Shown one piece after another: positions 47,690-60,034 of a stretch of DNA of 64,000 nt. How positions within the stretch are numbered: the stretch's first letter is position 1; every line of letters starts with the position of its first letter. The position numbers and the translations under genes are program-made. The notes beneath the pieces were generated by a model. It was not told the origin of the DNA. It did no database searches and saw only the letters and a list, made by a program, of their open reading frames with translations. The DNA comes from Nymphaea colorata. Lineage: Eukaryota; Streptophyta; Magnoliopsida; Nymphaeales; Nymphaeaceae. The stretch lies in assembly GCF_008831285.2 (NCBI RefSeq), contig NC_045142.1, positions 20,525,354 to 20,589,353 on the forward strand, read 5' to 3'.

Positions 47690-48895
47690 ATGAATTTCTC
47701 AACCCAGCTTTGCATAGAGAAATCCTCCGATGTCTCACAGTAGATCACTTAGGGACTCGTACTGAGGAATGCATTTATTTACGTGCTCAATGCATTATAT
47801 TGGGTGGCTGTAATTGAATTGAAGTCGGGATGACCTGAGTCTATATATATATATATGTATCACTGAAAACTAGTTGTCAAAAATGAGCATTAGCAATGGT
47901 TTACGATATGTTCATAGCAACAGTTGCCAGTGTTTTTAGCAACAATTAACAGTTCTTTTAAAGACTAATTTGTAATGGTTTAAACAATTGGAGCATCGAG
48001 TACACAAAAGAACAATAGATACGTACACATACAAACATATATCCACCTACTTTTTGCTTCTGGGTTTGGTGTGGTTTTACATTTGGTTTAATATGTATAT
48101 CCAAAACCCAACAAAAACTTTCAACCCTTGGGTAGATCTAAGAGGCTGTTTGGCAACGGTAATACATTGTTGCAAATAAGACAGATTCATAGAAGAATTG
48201 TTACAGTGTTATATGAATATGTCTCCTTTGTTTTGGGTAGATTTAGGAGAATAATAACGATGTGTTACTGCAGTCATACAGCCCCTAAGGTAATCAGTCT
48301 GGTCTGGATTGAAAAAATTTAAGTTAAAAAACTGAAGGCTCTTCCAGATCCGGTTCACCCACATTCATTTAGGTAAGAGTCAGCCTGGTCTGACCTAACC
48401 CAACCCTTTGACATCCCTAAGTTCTGCAGGTTCACATGACCAAAGAGGAGGCATGCATTGGAGAAACTGCAGATGCCCTCGTTGACCAACTCCAGTGATG
48501 TCATTGATCGATTCCTCAACAACGCCATAGATGGTCGCCTGAGCCTTCAACATCAATGGGTGATGGCGAACTGCAGATGCTGGACCGTGTGGGCCTGTAG
48601 TTTGAGAGTGAAATCGATGCTGAGAGCTACTTTGTCAATATTTTGGAAATTTCTCTGAGTGAAATGTGAAATCAAGTGGAAACTGAGAGAAACCCATAAG
48701 CAAATCTGTGTCTTTTAAAATGGGCGATTGATGATGAATTGGCTAAATCATGCTTCATTCGGAATCACTTGAATAACGATTGGTTGATTGCCTCCAGGTA
48801 CATATGGCAACTGGGTCGCAAGGTAGTTCATATTCAAGGAGTTCAAGGCTTGAATCTTGTGGCCACTGTCACATTATAGTGTGCTATGTCTCCAC
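47690..48895. repeat. repeat family E, copy E3 (long)
   Basis: Collinear with E2 over its whole length and with E1 up to about 48195. Includes the unrecognised 66-codon frame at 48458-48658 around SDVIDRFLNNAIDGRLSLQ, which is partly retained in E2. Confidence 0.8.
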
Positions 48896-48899
48896 ATTG

Positions 48900-49490
48900 T
48901 ATATAATAAAAAATTCAAAAGTACCCAAACCCCCATCTTTTTCCCTGTATATAATAATAAAGAAACATTTTAAAATGCTAAAAAAGAGGTTAAGAAAAAG
49001 TTAAAAAGTCTAAAATTAACATTACTTCATTAAAAAAATTGAAAATACCAAAAACCCATCCTTTTTGGTATGGTACTGTATACTTGTGAGTTCATAAGGA
49101 TGTGCAGCCAACTCGATCTCATATCTGGCTTTGACGGGTCTGCAGGTTCATGTGGCTAAGAAGAGGAATGAGAAAAAGAGCAGTGGAGACGAGAAACTGC
49201 ACTTGTGTTTACCATCATTGTCATGATGTGGATGAGATGTCACTCTAAAAAATCTGGAATTAGAACTCGAATTGATGGACTAGAATTTGCTTATTGGCCT
49301 ATAGGAACAAGTTTTCTCAGAGACCTTAGACTTGATTTCTTGCTTAGCTGGGCATCTTAGACCTTATCATGACGTATGTGGAGGGCTACATATCTATATG
49401 ATCCAAGATATTGCATGCCTAAGGTCTGATTTGAATAGGTGAAAAGTGAAAATGGGAAGGACTGAACCTTCTTAATAGCAATGCCTAAGG
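48900..49490. repeat. repeat family F, copy F2
   Basis: Collinear with 17060-17620 and directly joined to E3; ends at GAATAGGTGAAAAGTGAAAATGG just before the copia relic. Confidence 0.75.
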
Positions 49491-49529
49491 CACAATCACA
49501 GCAATCATAAGATTTTCTTTTCATCACGT

Positions 49530-52380
49530 CTCCCACAAGTGACGGAAGAGTTTTGGCATGCACGTTTGGGACATCCTCAATCTGTTGTTCTCCCTTTTTT
49601 AAAAACCAGGAATATATTGATGTTTTACCTAATATTTCTCTCTCGGTTTGTGCTAGTTGCCAAATGGAAAAAACTTGCAAATTGCCTTTTACTGAAAAAG
49701 ACGATATTGTTTCTTTCCCACTGAAAAAAAATTACAGTGATCTTTGGGGACTGGCACCAGTTATATCTCGAGAACAATATCAGTTTCATCCTATAATTGT
49801 CAATGGGAATAGCCATTTCACATGGTTTTACCCTCCAAGACACAAATCTGATTTTTTTATGCCTTTGTTCATTTTCACAAAATGGTTGAGCGCCAATTTG
49901 ACAGTAAAATAAGAATTTTCCAAAGTGATGGAGGTGGCGAATATACAAGCTCCTGCTTCGTATTATATCTCGACAACCTTCAAATTAAACGAAAGTATTC
50001 CTGCCCCAAGACACCCGAGCAAAATGTCAAAGCTGAGTGCAAGCATTGCTCCATCACTGAATCGGGTCTAACATTGCTCTGTCATTCAAATGCACCAAAG
50101 AGATTTTGGATTGATGCCTTCTCAGCAGCTGTTTTTCTTATGAACAGGCTTCCCACCTCAACATTGTCTATGCAGTCACCTTTCGTTATATTGTTTAAAA
50201 GGATTCCTGATTATTCCAGCATGCATATCTTTGGCAGCAGGTGCTTCCCATATTTGAGAGGATATGTTCAAAACAAATTTGACCCTAAATCTGTTCCATG
50301 TATATTTATTGGATATAACACATTTCATAGTGGTTGCAAATGTTTCAAACCAAATTTCAGACGTCTATACATATCCAGGCATGTCCTCTTTGATGAAAAC
50401 CCATTCCCTTTCGAAAATCTGTCTTCTCTCTATAAGGACGATGTCATGGATAGTGATTTTTTATCCTTTGATGATATCGAGACTTCAAGTGATAGAACCA
50501 TGCCAACTTCCGATCACCCCTAATCTGGTTCCAGCCCTACACCAGATCCATGTCTAAATGTCTATGATGATCTCCAATAAAGCATGCCACAAGATAGATC
50601 TCTCGATACAAATATTCATCCAGCCGATCCACCTGATCCAACGCCAAACTCTCCACCAAGCTTACATAGTTCAGAAACTACAAGTGACACCAATCTTCAA
50701 TCAACCTCTTTGGGAACTCGAACCATAGTAACAAGATCTATGGCTAGATCAATGTCTCTAGGAAACTGAACGGTGTTAACTACAGCTATGTAGGCATTCA
50801 CAAACCTAATCCTAAGTATGCCAACATTCATACCATCTATTCCAGTATTCCCAAAGAGCCCAAAACAGTTCAACAAGCTCTAAAGCATGATGGGTGAAGA
50901 GCGGCCATGGAAGAATAAATGACTGCATTAAGATCTAATAATATATGAGATTTAGTTCCAAGAGAACCTTACATGAACGTCGTTGGATCAAAATGGGTTT
51001 TGAAATCCAAACCCAAAGCATATGGAAGTCTTGAACGTTTAAAGGCACGCCTAGTTGCTTGGGGTTTCACTCAAGTAGAAGGGATCGATTACCGAGAGAC
51101 TTTCTCTCCCATCATTCGACCAACTACTATATGACTTGTACTTTCTATTGCTACCATCTTCAAATGGAACATCAAACAATTATATCTAAAAAATGCCTTC
51201 CTACATGGATTGCTTCATGAAACGGTCTATATGTCACAACCACCGGGGTTTGCAGATCCTCTTCTACTGCATCATGTTTGTCATCTTCGAAAGGCACTAT
51301 ATGGCTAAAGAAAGTGTCTAGAGCTTGGTTTCAATGGCTAAGTGATTTTCTTTTCACTTACGGTTTTCAGAGCATCTATTCAGATCCATCCATGTTCACA
51401 TTTCATGAAAATGGCCATTGTCTTATTATTTTAATTTACGTCGACAATATGGTTCTTACATGCAGCTCTTCTAACTGAATTCAGAATTTTATCTCCAAGC
51501 TTGAAGTCAAATTTCTAGTGAAAGATATGGGGCAACTAAGTTATTTTCTTTGGATCGAAGCCTTGCATACCTACGATGGTCTGTTTCTCACTCAAACGAA
51601 ATATGCTTAGGACATTTTGGAAAGAGCTCAAATGCTTGATTGCAAACCTATGAACACCCCTATGGCAGCCAAGCTAGCTCTTCTAGATACTTCACCTTTT
51701 TCATATCCAACTCTTTATCATGATATAGTTTGAGCATTACAATACTTGACAATCACTCGACCAGAGATAACTTTTTCAGTGAATTTTATCAGCCAATTTA
51801 TGCAAAATCCAACTCAAGCTCACTTCCAAATTGCCAAGCGTATTCTCTGATATATCAAAGGAACTACCGACTATGGCATTCATATCCTCTCTCAAAGCAC
51901 CATGGATAGATATGCCCTCTCAGATGCAGATTGGGCTGGATGCCATCTCACCAGAAGATCCATGACAGGGTACTGTACTTTCCTAGGAGCTAACTGTATT
52001 TCCTGGAGTGCAGAAAAGCAATCCACCGTCGCTCGATCCAGTGCGGAGGCTGAATATTGCTCCATGGCATCAACAACTGTAGAATTACTTGGCTCCTTCA
52101 AAACCTTCGAGATATTGGCATTACAATTACGAAGCACCTATTCTTCATTGTGATAATAACAACACACTTTATTTAACCAAAAATCCAGTTTTCCACAATC
52201 AGTTAAAACATATTCAGATTGATTATCATTATGTGCGCGAAATGACCAGTTCAGGGCGCCTGACCACTAGATACGTCAATTCTTCTGGCCAAATTGTAGA
52301 CATATGAACCAAAGCCTTTAGGAAAGATCAATTTTTTGACTTACAAGACAAACTCAAAGTCATCAGCCATTCCCATTTAC
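49530..52380 (+). pseudogene. copia Pol relic: integrase, RT, RNase H
   Basis: The longest retroelement relic here. In order: GAG-pre-integrase (FWHARLGHPQS at about 49545), integrase with DLWG, then a 213-codon open segment (49882-50523) holding DGGGEY (Asp16) and the catalytic Glu52 exactly 35 residues on. RT follows from about 50930 ([31 protein letters not shown]) with several stops; the catalytic YVDD reads YVDN near 51440. RNase H is open at 51902-52153 (ALSDADWAGC, SSAEAEY). Gag and protease are absent, as is any 5' LTR. The 3' third is the part also present in unit 1. Dead, with at least six disruptions. Confidence 0.85.
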
Positions 52381-53093
52381 AAACTATTCAAATCTGGCTC
52401 ACGGCAATTTTGACAAATCGAGCCAACAAGGAAGTTTTAAATGAAATAATGTAATGCCCAAATCAACTGCAACATCCAGCTATGGCATCGACAGCTGCAA
52501 GGAACAAATGGAAGTTTTCACTCAAATGCTGAAACACCCAACACAACTACAATGTCTCACCAAAATGAAAACAGAAAATGGAAACTGCAACGTCACACTC
52601 AGCACTAAACGAATCTTCTATGCAATGTCAATCAGTAATGGCCCCAACAAATGGAAGCTATAAATCAAATTCAAACAATCGATTATCATGTGTGAGCCAT
52701 AATGGTCCTGATCTGGCCCACGTTTCTTACACTAAAAGTCAAGGAGAAAAAGAAATGATCCTGATGAAACATTAAGAAGAAAGAGAAAAAGAAAGATCAT
52801 AATGATGTTGAATTGCTCACGTCTCTCAAATTGAACGTTAGAGAGAAATAAAAAAACCAATGAAATCATTATATCCAAAAATCTCTCATCGGTTACAGGG
52901 TGATTTATGCTGCTTCATGCTGCCCTATATAATATATTGATGTACATAGGATGAATAGTGTGAAAAACGGCAAGAAAGCCTTTCCTAGTGTGGACGAAGG
53001 TTCTCCTGAACTGAACCACGTCAAATTTTGTCTCATTTCTTCTTGCCTTTCTCTCTCTTTTCTTTATATTGTAGTCATTGCCACACAGTAGGT
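52381..53093 (+). mobile_element. probable copia 3' LTR remnant, unit 2 copy
   Basis: Matches 12178-12898, but the purine run and first bases of the LTR are deleted (CCCATTTAC joins AAACTATTC). Otherwise collinear, with several single-base indels. Confidence 0.35.
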
Positions 53094-53094
53094 C

Positions 53095-54310
53095 ACTCAA
53101 GGGGAGATGTTTCAAGCTAAATGGATGCCTTCCCACTTAAAAGGAGGAAAACAAAGAGCTGGTGGTACTAATGCCATAGATGGAGATAAAATACATTTAA
53201 TGCTTCAGTGTCTTTTGTTTTGCCTAATCGAAGCAAGGATCAAGCTCATGTTCTAACAATGGATGAATACAATAAGTTAAAACAACTTCTTAAGATCGAA
53301 CTGCTCTTGTGCCACAGCTGCCCAATGGTCAATCTCATTTTGCAGGTATGATATATTCACAATCAAGCACATGAATCATTGACGGTGGTGCCTCTGACCA
53401 CATGTCATCGTCCCTTAATTTTCTGTCTAATGTTATTGTCTTAAAATCACCTTATCCCATAAAAGTACCAAATGGAACCATGGTACATGCTACTCATATT
53501 GGTGAAGCCTCTCTACAACTTCTTTGATACTAAAAAATGTTTACTATATTCCAAATTGTATCAGTAAGTAAACTTGTTTCACTTACTAAATGTCAAGTCA
53601 TCTTGGTTCCAATGGTTGCTTCTTGCAGGACCTGAATTCTAGGACAATGTTTGGACTGGGTAGTTTGAGAGATGGCCTGTTCGTATGTAAGATCTCGATC
53701 TTCACATTAACGTTGGCAATGAATGTAGTCTCAAGTGAATAGACATATGGCATCTTAGACTTGGGCTTCCATCACAAGCCATGAATTATCTACTTTCTCA
53801 GCCATATCTAGCATTAAAAAGTAAACATTTTATTGTGACATATGCAAACTAACAAAACAGTCTAGATTACCTTTTAATGAAAGTGTCTCTTGCTCAAATC
53901 ATCCATTTGATTTTTTTAAGGGAGATGAATGGATTTTTTTCATGAAAAAGCATTGTTCATCAACAGACATGTGTTTATACACCACAACGAAATGTGTAGT
54001 TGAAAGAAAACACCATGACATTTAGATGTGGCTCGTGCCCTTAAATTCCAATCTGGTTTGCTAGGGCCTTGTGTGACCAGTGTGTATTGACAGCCGTGTA
54101 TTAATCAATCGAACTCCAACAAGTGCTTTACAAAACAAAACTCCTTATGAAAAATTATTCAAAACAAAAAAACCCACGTATTGTCATCAATGCATCTTGA
54201 TTGTTTGTGTCTTGCAAAGAACCAAATCCAAATCTAAATTTGACCAAAGATCACACAGATATTTTTTTTAGGCTAACATTTGGTCAAAAATCATATATAT
54301 ATATATGTCT
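53095..54310 (+). pseudogene. second copia element relic, unit 2 copy
   Basis: Copy of 12900-14290. A deletion of roughly 190 bp joins CATTTGATTT to TTTTAAGGGAG near 53910, removing the integrase start. Compared with unit 1 it has many one-base losses (for example in the integrase block near 53985-54110), so no long frame survives. Confidence 0.75.
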
Positions 54311-54853
54311 CGAACTTCTCCACCCAGCTCTGGATAGAGAAATCCTCCAACCTCTCACAGTAGATCACATAGTGCATTTTATTAAGCAATGCATTTATTT
54401 ACACGATCAATGCTTATATTGGTGGCTTGTAAAAAATGAGGACTAGCAATAGTTTACGACATGTACATAGCAGCAGTTCCTAGTGGTTTTAGCAACAATT
54501 ACAATGCATTAAAGACTAATTTTTAATGTTAAAAAATTGGAGCATCCAGTACACAAAAGCGCAATACATACATATACATAGACACATATATCCACCTACT
54601 TTTTTGCTTCTGGGTTTTGTATGTGATTTTACATTTGGTCTAATATCTAGATCCAAAAACCCAACAAGAACATTCAACCTTTGGTCGATTTTCAAACATA
54701 AAAGTAGGTTCTTAAGATGTTGTTTGGCAAAGTAATACATTGTTCTGTCCCATAAATCTGTCCTAGCAAATAAGACAGATTCATAGAAGACTTGTTACAG
54801 AGTTGCATGTACAGTAGGAGACATTAATAAACAATGTGTTACTGTCGTCAGAC
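54310..54853. repeat. repeat family E, copy E4 (cut by gap)
   Basis: Matches E2 up to CTGTCGTCAGAC, where the Ns start. Confidence 0.8.
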
Positions 54854-54953
54854 NNNNNNNNNNNNNNNNNNNNNNNNNNNNNNNNNNNNNNNNNNNNNNN
54901 NNNNNNNNNNNNNNNNNNNNNNNNNNNNNNNNNNNNNNNNNNNNNNNNNNNNN
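54854..54953. other. assembly gap (100 N)
   Basis: Exactly 100 Ns. Left edge inside repeat E, right edge at the base equivalent to 37770, so the join between units 2 and 3 is unobserved. Confidence 0.99.
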
Positions 54954-55018
54954 CATAATTAAGCAGCGTCCCAAAGCTGCCAATAGTAGACCAATACAGA
55001 GATCATCACAATAGAAAA

Positions 55019-55019
<1 letters not shown>

Positions 55020-55079
<60 letters not shown>

Positions 55080-55091
55080 ATATATATATAT
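55020..55091. repeat. (TA)n microsatellite at the 3' end of B2
   Basis: Long TA run, about 30 bp longer than in unit 2. Confidence 0.9.
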
Positions 55092-55095
55092 TGTA

Positions 55096-56431
55096 TTAGC
55101 CTTGGGTACATTCAGCTGGTGCAAGAGAAAGCAGCCTCTTCCCCAAATCATACTTCACATGCATGTTCGGCTGCACAACATTCCGAAGATGGGCACCTCT
55201 CCGTCTTCAATGGCTAAGCAGGTGATTACACTTTCAACCATCCTAAAGCTATTTGAAGGTGGCAGCTTCCAGTCTGCATTGGTGAAATGAAAGGTCATCT
55301 CCGGCAACCCTTCATATGGATCACCATTATTCTCTACATGGTGACACAGATAATCCTGTTTAGCTGGATAGAAGCATTCATGGTTTATGACGTTAGCCGC
55401 CGCATTTGCGACTTGGTCGTACACATCCTTTGCAAGATAAGTCAGTGTGGTACCCGAGTCTATAATGATCGATCTGGCATCTCCCAACAATGCAGTCATC
55501 TGTGCACCACCAAATTGTATCTTGAGTCTGTTGTTTCCGATGCTTATGTCAATTAGGTTGAGCACATAATACGTGCCTTGAGGACCACCTGGTGCCATCG
55601 GCATTTCTTGAACCCCTTCCTGGCCTGAAAACTCTGCATCCTTACCGGATTTGAGCTGTCTGACGTGATTTCATTGCTACTGGGGGGAAGACAGTAGGCA
55701 AATTTATCATCAATAGAAGAGCCAATCTGATTTACAAGTGAGAGAGGACCACCTCCGAGGCCAACAAGGTCAGGAACTTCAAGCAAGGAGGGATTAGGAG
55801 GGCCATCCTGATGAACACAACCAGAGACAATTTCTGGAAGCTTGACAGTGCCAGCACCATTGTCAAACAAGAGCGTTTCCGAGGCCAGTATCACTTCTAC
55901 GAAGGATTTGTCTTCATAGGAATATATGAATCCACAAAGTTGGTTGATAGTGCAACCATGAATGGGCAGTTCCATGCAAGAGCTGGCAGAGCAGGTCTGG
56001 CTCTTGTAGGTGGATGACTGAAGTGGATCAAACATTGATGTTTGGCCGGAGCAGGAGTCACAAGGACGGCACATCGTCCATATGAGGTTGCTAAAAGTGA
56101 CGATAGTGGCCCAGTAGAGGTGGGATGGTGTACCAAGTGAGAGTTTCATGAGATACTAGCCGAAGCCTGGCATCACTGGGCTGGAGATCATGCTGGTGGT
56201 ATTGGCAAACCGTGAAGCATTGCAACGGGAGGACAGAGCCACCTGCCTCGCTCGTAGAGCTAGAGTGGATAAAGGGTCATAGAGAGGTGACAGAGATGAG
56301 TCTCAATGAATGAGGTCTATAGAAAAGCCGAGAGGTTTGGAAGCGAATATGGTGGTAAGGTTAGGCAGTATTGCAAGCAGGAGCAGCTGGAGGAGGAGGC
56401 GGAATGGTAAGGAGGAGAAGAAGGCAGCCAT
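55096..56431 (-). pseudogene. CDR1-like aspartic protease pseudogene B2
   Basis: Same structure as B1 (start 56431, final stop 55096). It has the same two nonsense codons, in the propeptide motif (GFSIDLIH, then stop) and just before YLMKLSL. The first active site reads VTFSNLIWT. The longest open part, 55553-56149 (198 codons), covers CRPCDSC, SYEDKSFVEVILASETLLFD and VPDLVGLGGGPLSLVNQIG. A frameshift near 55620 leads to a 149-codon piece (55155-55604) with IIIDSGTTLTYLAKDVYDQV and the C-terminal lobe; a last one-base loss near 55185 removes the end. The mutations shared with B1 show that the gene died before the two copies separated. It also keeps one base after LLFD that B1 has lost. Confidence 0.9.
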
Positions 56432-56474
56432 GGTGAGGGCTAAATGGTTTCTGTATTAAGGAGAAATGTGTTGA

Positions 56475-56482
56475 TATTTATA
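56475..56482 (-). promoter_or_regulatory. TATA box of B2
   Basis: TATAAATA on the minus strand, 44-51 bp upstream of the start, as in B0 and B1. Confidence 0.5.
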
Positions 56483-58010
56483 ATGGAAGTCATAGTTAAG
56501 GTCGCGCTGACGAAGGGAAGGATTTCGATTTGGAAATTGTGGAGAAAAGAAACATGTGGCCGATCACAATGGAGAAAAGTTAGTAGCATCTTCCAATGGT
56601 TAAGCTTTGGTAAATCTCAAATTGGCTTCTTGGACTTCCACAATTTTTTTTTTTTGTGTGTCTTTTCATTTGACTCTGCACAATCAAGATCTGAATATTA
56701 GTGTTGAAGAGTTTTCAGTCACAAACATTTGAAGACTCTCAAACACAAATATTTGAAGGAAGGACACAGACACTTTAACATATTACCTAAGGTGACCGCA
56801 ATAACTGCTGAATACGTGGGAAGAAGAGATTGTCCTAGTGGTATTTCAAATTTTTTTTTTATCAGTGTTGCCTTTGTAAGGCAATAAGGCATGGTAGTCC
56901 CTGCTCCAAAACCTGTCAATTGACCTCCTTAAACCATCAACCTTGAAGTGGTTGAAAATGAAAATCTCTCTCCCACACGCTCCTCTCTCTATACATATAT
57001 ATGCAGACGTCATTCCACCCCACGATGTTATGGGCTCTCATATGCTGATAGTTCATTGGGCAGAGGATCATGCGCTGAGGGTTTGCAGGTATGCTATGGT
57101 CATTTTGGCCATATCATTCTATGCCTCTTTTATATTTTTATATATATAGCAGAAAAAGTTAACGACTATTTGATTCATTATAATGAATGGACGACAGAAT
57201 ACTAAAAAGAAAAAAGTGATAGGTATTTTCGTCATCTAATATTAGTTTACACTTTCTTTATCTGCATCTTTATCTCAACTGTTAAGTGGGTGAATGTGGA
57301 TATGGGCTGAATATATATATGTATATATATACTGATCATATCTATTGAATACTGGATCTTGACTGGTCCTTAAAAATTAAAAACCTGTCATTAAAAAAGT
57401 ACCAACCATTTATCATGCGGCAATAGTGTGCATGATGATTTTGCCAACTATTTATCATACTTCCAGGCTTTTCATTTTACTCATCTGATAACATTATCTA
57501 GCATGTTTGAATGTTATATATATATAGACATGCACACACACACATACACACATATATATATTGCCACTAGAATTGCTTTGTTTGATGCTTCTAGTATGCT
57601 TTCTATCTGGAAAGATGCCTAACCTGACCCTACAAATAACAGTCATTATCTATGTCTACAGATGACCTTGCACAATTATATGTGCTGATCTTCTAAACTT
57701 GTCATGATTCATTATTTATTTTCCGATGGTGAAATAAGTACATTTTATTTAGGATCTTGCTCACCTGACACTAGGAAAGATCTCTATAGAATGTACTGAT
57801 TTTTTTAATTGGTTCAGTCTTAACACAAAAAATAGGGTCGATTGAATGCTAGTTGGGTCTGGCCCATGGCGATCATTTACCAAAGAAACATTCAATTTAT
57901 GAGTCATTTGACCCAAATCATGAAAATGTTTAATTGATAACATAATTTTTCTGGTCTGACTAAGAAAAGAAAAGATGGCTATTCATTGTCAGACACTTCC
58001 AAGATTTTAT
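56483..58010. repeat. 5' flank and spacer upstream of B2
   Basis: Copy of 39251-40480 that keeps the 297 bp (56734-57030) missing there. Short CA/TA runs near 57530-57560. No gene seen. Confidence 0.6.
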
Positions 58011-58030
58011 TATCTTGATAGCCATAGCTT

Positions 58031-58175
58031 CAACTTCATCCACATTTTCTTTTCCTTTCGTGCCTTCTCTGCCTGCAAATCAAAATAAAGTTCTTAATTA
58101 AGTACCAACTTCATCCATATTTTCTTTTCCTTTCGTGCCTCCCAACCTGCAAATCAAAATAAAGTTCTTAATTAA
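58031..58175 (-). repeat. 75-bp tandem duplication, unit 3 copy
   Basis: Copy of 40513-40659 with one base fewer in the second repeat (GCCTCCCAACC). Confidence 0.6.
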
Positions 58176-58208
58176 ATGTTAAAATTAATCATTATTAAAA
58201 ATTAATTT

Positions 58209-58400
58209 CTATTTGAAGTACGACTTGGAAACAACCGGATTTCTATCAACCCATCCACCTACAATTTTTTGCCTTTCTGCACCAAATTTCCATATCAATT
58301 CTTCATATGGAACAACCTCCCTGACAGTAGTAGCTTTATTTTCCTGCTCAATTTTTGCCAGCCCCCTTGACAACTGCTCTTTTGAGGGTCTTGTAAGCAT
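58209..58400 (-). CDS. unrecognised short ORF, unit 3 copy
   Basis: Same 63-residue predicted protein as at 40692-40883. Only a synonymous base change was noticed (TACGACTTGG against TATGACTTGG near the 3' end). Function unknown. Confidence 0.35.
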   Translation of the reverse strand: MLTRPSKEQLSRGLAKIEQENKATTVREVVPYEELIWKFGAERQKIVGGWVDRNPVVSKSYFK

Positions 58401-59755
58401 ATTGTAAGCATATTGTAAATTTATTTTTGTAATTTGTTAGCAACTAAAAAAATCCTAAAATAGCGATAATTCCGAAAAAATCTAGAAAAATGTTTTCTAT
58501 ATAAAAGAACTCATTACAATATCACACACATAATAAATATTCATAAATCTTCATCTATGGACATAATGATAATGACATGATTAAGATGATAAAAATTGAG
58601 GTCTTAAAGACTTACAATATATGTTTTACTGTTTTTACATCATATTATCAAACAATTAAAATATGCAACCTATCTATTCATCTTCTTCACCTTTATTATA
58701 ATATTCAAACTCATTTTGCTTCACTTCAAGCCTTCCAAGATAGTCAAACAAACTGAAACATTCATCTCCAAAATATTTTTATGGTATGGCAAATGACAAC
58801 TGCAATTTCCATGTGGTGAAACATGAAGAGGTAATCAGTAATCTGTGGCTCGAGGTGGTCTCCGTGGCAGAGCTACATCTGGTGTGGGCAATTACCAACA
58901 TCAGCCTACAAATTTTTCCTTATTTACATATGTAAACATAATTGAATTTAGTTTTTTTTTTTTCATTTGAGTGCCCCTTCAAGTTTAAAATTTAAACTCA
59001 GAATGCCCCTCAATCAGAAATTTCTAGCTCTGACACTGGTGGTCTCCCTATCTATTACTTCCATTCGCATGAAAAACTGGACTTTACTTGTTAAACGATA
59101 GCATGACATTTTCAATTTGCAATCAAAATTGGAAATCATTGATGAGATGCAAGTATGAATGGTAAGAAATAATTTATGGAAACCATTATTGTATCTTATC
59201 AAGTTATTTAAGGGTCCCTATCAATAGGATGTAGGAAATCAATGGATTTCTTGGATGAAGGCCTTCACACATTTTAATGGTTGCATAGCTAAACCCTGAG
59301 GTCATAAACATATTTGGTTTGCTTGGCCTTTTACATTAAGTACTCCACTGCTAAAGTTTATCTTTCATTATTAATTTTTAAGGTGATAAATTATTTAAAA
59401 GTCATTTAAGTAAAACACATATATATATATAATAAACGTTATGCTACATATAAAATAGGTTTATGCAAACCCTGGAATCGAGCCGTATAATTAAATCAAA
59501 TATATTTTACTTGCATAATAAGTTCTAGAGTGTTTGGGGTCTTATTGCAAACCAACTTAAATTCTTTCTTCAACTTAAATTCTTTCTTTTTTTTCCGTAA
59601 TGCAGTCTAAAGAAGCATGGTTTGAACAATTCCTTTCCTTTCTCTTCAAACAAGCTTTTATAATTATTTGTTTCTTTAGTTTTGTTTCCTCTCCCTTTCT
59701 CCACAATTCCTTTCTTTTCCTTTTTATCCTACTTTCCCTCCATTGAGCACTTTGA
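58401..59755. other. gene-less spacer, unit 3
   Basis: Copy of 40885-42250; nothing recognisable. Confidence 0.4.
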
Positions 59756-60034
59756 AATGACCTTATATAAGAAGTTACATGGGGAAATAGGTCACTACTG
59801 CTGTACACTTGTAGCTCCTTTTATCTTGAGAATCAGGACAATCACAGTGCTATTAAACTTCTTCACCATTCTTCTTATTCCAAAGAAAAGTTTAACCATC
59901 TTGATTATGTCATGACTGATTACTCCTTGGTACTGTTGAAAAAGGGACATGAAGGATCCATTATGTACTAAAGCACTCTCTGCTTTCAAACTAAAGTTGC
60001 ATACTTCACTTCTTTTGCTAAAACAGGTCTTACG

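Larger units (their letters stand above)
37770..54853. repeat. duplicated composite block, unit 2
   Basis: Runs from CATAATTAAGCAGCGTCC at 37770 to the gap. Its first 9-10 kb recur at 54954-64000 (offset about 17.2 kb at the left, 17.5 kb after 57031), and its part from 43711 recurs as unit 1. Near-identity with unit 3 was judged by eye. Confidence 0.9.
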
